Position numbers and translations under genes: made by a program. A stretch of 64,000 bases of DNA, taken from positions 21,259,494 to 21,323,493 of the forward strand of contig CM046836.1 in assembly GCA_025618425.1 (NCBI GenBank). The letters run 5' to 3'. The notes under the pieces were generated by a model. The model made no database searches and was not told where the DNA came from. It saw only the letters and a program-made list of their open reading frames with translations. This document shows, piece after piece, positions 58,323 through 64,000 of this stretch. The number at the start of each line of letters is the position of its first letter. The first letter of the stretch is position 1. The stretch comes from Heliocidaris tuberculata (lineage: Eukaryota; Echinodermata; Echinoidea; Camarodonta; Echinometridae).

Positions 58323-60674
58323 ATTTATTACGCATTGCGTAATTTACTCATTCACTTGTGTTAACATGTAAGAAGCTTTTATGACAAAATATTGGGGCTT
58401 CCAGAGGAAAAAAAATCATGTTTACTGTATATTTTATCATTTAATGGATTTGCTTTTAAAGGGTCTCTGAGGCCAAAAAAAAAAAAATTTGTATACAGTT
58501 AGAATGTATAAATAGGTGTGTGTTAGCAGTTTTGAATCAGCGTAATATCTGAAGATAATAAGTTTTTTATTTTGTTAGTCACAACAATGACTTTCCAATG
58601 TAAGAAATAAAATCTGCATTAAATCCAACTATGAAGAACGAATGAATGATAAGGTTGTACATGTACATTCATTGTACATTATCTGTGCCTCACATACATG
58701 CGTGCTCATAAGGGCATACATCTCAGCTCAGACACTTACATACACATAGTCAACAGATCAAACTGCTAACTGTGCCGTTCACGTCGTAGTCATCCACCTC
58801 TCTGCGTATGCTATCATTGAGACATTCATCACTCACAAGAAAAGTCATTCAAACAAGATAAATTGCATTTGTAATGGAAGACTTTTTAATAGAATATCAC
58901 ACAGCACTCATTTAAAAATTTTTTTTTTTATTATCATTGCTCAGACAAATATTCAGCCAATATAAAACAGCTTCTGGGTGTAAACGGCTTTGTGCATCCT
59001 CACCCTTTCCTGATAATACCAAATAAACAAGTGAACAACAACAAAACCTATTTACAGAAGGTTTTATAGTATTTACATATTGTAAGTTGTAATATGCAGT
59101 AATAAAGAGAGAAAGGAAATTTGATTTCAGAGATTGTACTATATTTTAAGGAATTGATTCTGAATGATAACTTATATTTGAACATATACTTTGCAAGTTT
59201 CTCCTTGATAAACAGATCTTGAAAATGTAAAAAGAATTTTTATTCTTAATTGTAATTATAAAAGCAATGACATTTCTATTTAGTGGGGTTTTTTTGGTTT
59301 TATATGAGAGAATCTTGTTTTACCAACATATTTTGTATTCTTTCATTTATATGGTAATTAGAATGTATGTACTACCAATTTCAATCAATTCATAACATTG
59401 TAGATTTGTCATACAGGCCATATTCATACCTTTGGAATATAAGAGCTACCAAATACCTCTATATGCTACTTTAGGCTAGCCTTCCAACCGAATGAATTAA
59501 CAACACCTCAGTACAGAAATTTGAAATTTGTTGCATATTTAACAACATGAAAATGACCTTGCCATTCATTTGCAAACATGTATTGTAAGTAGTCTGTGTT
59601 ATCATGAAAATAACAAATTGCAAAAATGTTTCTGTCCCTGTCATCCTTGAAAGCAATGATATCACCTTATGTGAAAATGACAGGCAAACAAATATTTGTA
59701 GTCTAACATATTTGCAAATATTTACACAAAGAAATTGTTACATACATATGTATAATGATTAACTTCATGATTTCAATAAAATTTGACAGGAATATGCTAA
59801 TGTTAGAGAAAGACATTATTTTTTATTGAAACTTAAGAATTCAGCAAGCAAAAGCTCAGTATGCTATCATTCATTATTCATTCCTTCCACAATATACCTC
59901 GTCTTTTTTTTCTTCTCCAGGAAATTATATTTTAAAAGGGATTAGCCTTCTCTAACATAAGATTATTCCAATAATATGCAGACTTGTAGGCCCAGTCCCA
60001 TTACCTGTGCTCATACCTTTTCTCTGTCTTCTGAAGGAGATTTGAAAGTGATTTTGTCTTCTCTATTAAAAACACAACAGAATTCAAACTAGATGCAAAT
60101 TGTCAGCCTACTCTTAGTAAGGTATGTTATATTTATAAAACATTTCTACATTATTTGTGAAACATATTGACTAAAAACAAGAATTGACATAACACATTAC
60201 ATTAATACCAATAAATGAATGATTAATAAATGAGTAACTTCATATTTCATACTGATAACTGATCTATCCTTCAACGTGAAATTATTGTTATATAAGGCCT
60301 AAAAGTGCAAAAGCATGTATTTAAATGAAATAATAAGCAGGTAGATATTGATCATAATCCCATATTTACAGTTTGTTGAAATCAAGATAGATTGTTGTAT
60401 TTTTTAAAGCTCTCTGTTGATATCATTTTCAATTTGCTGATGATGCAGTTTTAGTCACACTATTACAAAATGAATACTATAATACTTGTATACTAGTCTA
60501 TCAATTTATGATTTCATTTAGCTCCTTTTCTTCTTACTTCCACTTAAAGATGATCAATTTAACACTGCATTTCATTGAAAGGGATTGCATCATCATTTAC
60601 GTGTACAAATGGATATTTCATCAGGTTACATCATATAGGGGAATATAAACCCAGTCAGTGTCCCATATGTGCCT
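58323..60674. other. Unit-derived and unique DNA 3' of Ig gene 5
   Basis: 58370-58915 parallels 24530-25440. 60555-60660 parallels 27900-27975 and 41285-41390, so gene 5 sits behind a gene 3-type downstream flank. The middle (58920-60540) is AT-rich and I see no gene in it. Confidence 0.55.
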
Positions 60675-61688
60675 TTAAAGTGATTGATTAACTTTGTGAA
60701 AAATTGTTATTTGAGAAGACTGCTGCATGGGATCACCACTGATATGGGAAGTTTTTTTCTGTTTATATTTATATTTGTACCACATGTAGGCAATCACTAC
60801 CTGATGAATGATTATAATGAGCACAATAAAAAAATAAGAGATTATTTGTGTGGTGTTTGTCTCTTTCATTGGTTTTGAACTTGGAGATACCATGGTTGAT
60901 ATGTTGTAAGACTGAGTGAACTGAGTTTCCTCGTTTCCTGTGATATCAGTAACAAAAGGATTTGATGTCATTTTTGATGGGGTAGGACATGGGTTGATGC
61001 TGTTGTCATCACCTAGATTCAAGGCAGTATCGTGGCATTCACATCGAGTTTTGTCTTCATCTAAAGTGGAAGAACAGCAAAATGCTGGATGTGATTTCCT
61101 GACAAGAATGGTTTCAGTCAACATGTTGTTGGTTTCACTTTGGCCACTCAGTGATGGCATTTTTTCACCATCTTGATAGCATTCAATCTTCCCTTTCAGA
61201 CTCCCAGCAATAGCTGTACATTCTACTTCTACCCAGTCTCCACCCTTATCTTCACTCTCAACACATGATGCTTTACCGGGAGGGTAATTTATTTGCAGCC
61301 CAATTCTTGTAGTGTGTTCAGCAAGTAGTTGTGTATCCTTGTAGACAAAGGAAATATATGTCCCTGCATCACTTGACATTAGATTTATTATTGTAAGGTC
61401 CAGAGAGCAGTTGCCATTGTTATTATTATTCTGAACTTTAAACCTGGTTGCCTGATCTTGAGGCAGTGAAAGCAGTGACCCATCTGTAGAGTGATAAAAC
61501 GGCATGCGGTTTGCATACTGTAATGTGACTTCTGTACTGTTACATGGATATGGGAATTTTAAGGTTGCTTCTTGCCCTTCTGTTAAAGATAATGTCATAC
61601 ATTGACAATCATGTACAATCAAATGTGTTATTATAAAAAGTAACCTTGTGCATCGAAATATGGCTTTTACCTGATGGAAACTGAACAT
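60675..61688 (-). CDS. Two-Ig-domain transmembrane receptor, family copy 5
   Basis: 337 residues, matching copy 4 from the start codon through 'MQQSSQI' with no residue change that I can see. It has the same signal peptide, V-like domain lacking both canonical Cys, Cys-rich second domain, stalk, transmembrane helix and basic anchor. The last nine residues (TIFHKVNQSL region) differ because the copied block stops there and the frame runs on into different flanking DNA. Upstream only ~785 bp are copied, so the conserved donor sites further 5' are missing. It could be expressed from a new or shared promoter, be silent, or reflect an assembly duplicate. Confidence 0.85.
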   Translation of the reverse strand: MFSFHQVKAIFRCTRLLFIITHLIVHDCQCMTLSLTEGQEATLKFPYPCNSTEVTLQYANRMPFYHSTDGSLLSLPQDQATRFKVQNNNNNGNCSLDLTIINLMSSDAGTYISFVYKDTQLLAEHTTRIGLQINYPPGKASCVESEDKGGDWVEVECTAIAGSLKGKIECYQDGEKMPSLSGQSETNNMLTETILVRKSHPAFCCSSTLDEDKTRCECHDTALNLGDDNSINPCPTPSKMTSNPFVTDITGNEETQFTQSYNISTMVSPSSKPMKETNTTQIISYFFIVLIIIIHQVVIAYMWYKYKYKQKKTSHISGDPMQQSSQITIFHKVNQSL

Positions 61689-62472
61689 GTTGAATTATGG
61701 TTTAAATGCAGATTTTCAAAATGATTTAATTTGTTTTTGAATTTCCACAAATTCTTCAAAGAAGTAGCTAGGAACGAGGAGACAGATTTACATTTGATCA
61801 TGAATCAAGTTCAAAAATATTTTTTTTGGGGGGGGGGGAGTATTGAATAGAAGAAAATGATTGTCAAAATACTACACTTTACTATTAGCAAATAATGTAG
61901 TTTGAAATAAGCAACATGAAAGCTATTTCTTTATCAGTTAAATTTTACAAAAGATCATTTACATTACATTTGTTTCTGCCTTTCTAAAATTTAGCAAGCT
62001 GTAGACTCTTGATAAGTCAAGCATAGTGCTTAGAATGGAATCATGATCATGAATACACAGCTTTTCAGTATACATGTAGAGGAGTGGGCTTTATTGCTGT
62101 AGTAGGCCTTGTTGTGACAGAATTGCAAATGAGATTGCAGTAGAATATTCAGTTGATCCATTCACATACAGTTTTTAGTTTTAACTTTCCTTATAATCCT
62201 TGTGAGATTTGATGAGAAGTCCAAGAAGTTGTGTCAACCAGGATCTTGCATATGCATCCCACCAGTCAAATTTGATTTCATGATGATAAAGGGAAACAAA
62301 TCACAGACTGCACATCATCATTTATGCATCATTAGTAGAATAGACCTGTCCATCTGTAATGATCATCAGAGGAATACGGTCATGTAGATCAACACACTCC
62401 TGCTGATTGGCCAGCTCTTCCTTCCTCAAAACTGAAAAGGAAATCATTGTGAAATTGGAATATTTTTTTAAC
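61689..62472. repeat. Copied upstream segment of gene 5
   Basis: Nearly identical to 55664-56448. Differences I see are confined to the T/G homopolymer near 61813-61839 and a few adjacent bases. It ends abruptly at 'ttttttaac'. Confidence 0.9.
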
Positions 62473-64000
62473 CCTTTGGAGACGACGGGCTTCTACAGAA
62501 GCCGAGCGAGGTGTTCAGTCTGTGACGGAGGGCTTCTACAGAAGCCGAGATTTATGCCTAATATGTTGACAAAGTTTTCCAGCTAACTATCGGCTCTTAT
62601 GCGCTAAAATTCTTAGTAGTATTATGTAGATATATTCATTCACAAAACCCGTTAAAAAAAATATGAGGTTACGTGGAAAAAAATCGAGAAAAAGGAATTT
62701 CGTTTCAACTTTACCCGAAATTCTTGTTGGGATCGTAAATCCCGTATACCTAGAGACGAACGCGTACGTGTCCGCTCCGATCACGTGATATCATCGCGTT
62801 CGGCCGGCCACGAAGAGTATGCGTTCTTGATCTTGACCACATTATACAGGCTACAGCCTCGACTTCGCTCCTTTTAATCCAAGTTCATAAGAAAGAAACA
62901 TTGACCAAGCTCCTTTCATTTTATAAATTGAAATTGACCAATTTAGCTCATCATTCAAGAGTGGACCATTAATCTACTCTTTTCAAAATGAAATGCTTCT
63001 CAATTGCTTGGACCGGACCCCACCCTAAAATGAACAAAAGAATGTCGAACAAAAGAATGACGAAGATTAGCGTTTTGAAAGAAGAGGATGCCAAACCTAC
63101 TGAATACATACTGAACACATGTATTCATAGAATGCACTGTAAATATGAGTTGTCATACTATCAGTGATAACACTACTTGCAATAGACAGAGACAGATTAT
63201 ACGAACAAACGAAAAATAAACCCTAATGAATTATGTTAACACAAATATAATGAAATGTATTTGTGAATGTAGTCTTCAATTCTATTTTCTAAAAAGGGGA
63301 ATGTACGCTTTTGCAGTACAAAATATGAATATTTATTTTCAACGCATATTTACTTTTTCCCTCCACATGTTTCTTTGACGCCATCACATTCCATAAAAAG
63401 ATTTAGAAACAAATATATTGAAACAATTTAAAATATATGTGCCATCAAAGATATTTCTAATACTTATTTATTACCATTTTTTTTCAATGTTATCCATTTT
63501 GATAATATCTCGATGTACCTGTTTCACTTTAGTATTGTGGTGTTCTTTGCTTCAGTAGATAATGAGCCCGTACATCCCCCCCCCCCTCTTTGGACGAAAA
63601 TGAACATGGAAAATATGATTTATGCCCCCTCCGCCTTGCCTCTATATAAAATATTTAATACGAATAAAAAGTACATGAAAATTTAAAAACCTAATTTGCC
63701 CTTTCGTAGATTATTGGGGGAATTGTTTTCCCCTTTTGACAATCCTGGATCTACCTCTATTTTGCTTTGCTATGTCTCTGTCATTTCCGATTTGAATTTT
63801 AAAAGTTTAAATAATTATATATAGCTAATAACTGTTTTGCGTTCTTTTGTTGTGTTAATTATCCTTACATGATACATGTTTGTTGGGATCTTGTTTTCTT
63901 ATAATCGCTGTATTTTTTTTTTTTACTGTGTTTCATTCTCTTCATTATTTTTCTCATTATATCGTAAGATAAATTACTACACTCTCTATTTCAAGGTCCT
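62473..64000. other. Unique right end of the window
   Basis: It starts 'ccctttggagacgacggg' after TTAA and contains two copies of the palindrome GGCTTCTACAGAAGCC (62489-62504 and 62530-62545). The rest is AT-rich with a C run near 63577-63587. Longer frames are absent and I recognise no gene. It may be the start of another TTAA-flanked element whose far end is outside the window. Confidence 0.45.

Overview
The window looks like nuclear DNA of an echinoderm, most probably a sea urchin. It is AT-rich and packed with short non-autonomous transposons, long G or C runs and the ATGTACATGT-type words common in echinoid genomes. It also holds a fold-back element whose arms are arrays of a ~15-bp repeat, the architecture known for sea urchin TU elements. 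The species call is an inference. I see no rRNA or tRNA gene, no CRISPR array and no prokaryotic organisation.

The main gene content is a tandem family of five related, apparently single-exon genes, all on the minus strand (3399-4391, 18826-19755, 28450-29427, 54668-55663, 60675-61688). Each encodes a 309-337 residue type I membrane protein: signal peptide, V-like Ig domain, cysteine-rich second Ig-like domain, Ser/Thr-rich stalk, one transmembrane helix and a short basic tail. In the first Ig domain both canonical cysteines are missing (Phe at the strand B position, Ser or Leu in the F-strand Y-x-C motif). Another cysteine pair is conserved instead. The fold reads most like CD2/SLAM or CEACAM N-domains. 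I infer a cell-surface recognition or adhesion receptor family that is expanding and turning over.

The non-coding DNA is mostly decayed copies of the same ancestral gene-containing unit: downstream block, gene, upstream block. The downstream block appears near 1.5-3.4 kb, 11.1-14.2 kb, 14.7-16.3 kb and 50.0-52.6 kb. Further gene-flank blocks lie at 27-28.4 kb, 40.6-41.8 kb and 43.2-44.3 kb, and upstream blocks near 4.4-5.9, 19.8-22, 29.4-32.8, 45.6-47.6 and 55.7-57.1 kb. At 40.6-45.6 kb the repeated flanks remain but the gene is gone. Genes 4 and 5 are a very recent 1.77-kb copy pair with almost no differences; the copied segment stops within the last codons of the reading frame and before the upstream splice-like sites.

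Mobile DNA is dense and nested. A 5'-truncated LINE (32.8-37.2 kb) was hit by the TU-like element (33.08-35.65 kb) and by a tRNA-derived SINE. A second LINE fragment (11.6-13.1 kb, minus) carries a TTAA-flanked MITE. A tyrosine-recombinase-like relic (6.9-7.67 kb) is broken by a nonsense codon, a one-base deletion and a poly-G-ended insertion. Other elements include Tc1-like remnants, several hairpin MITEs, two larger elements with terminal inverted repeats and internal satellites, and a Penelope-type fragment with a hammerhead-like ribozyme core. Paralogous blocks supply internal empty sites that date and delimit several insertions. All alignments were made by eye.
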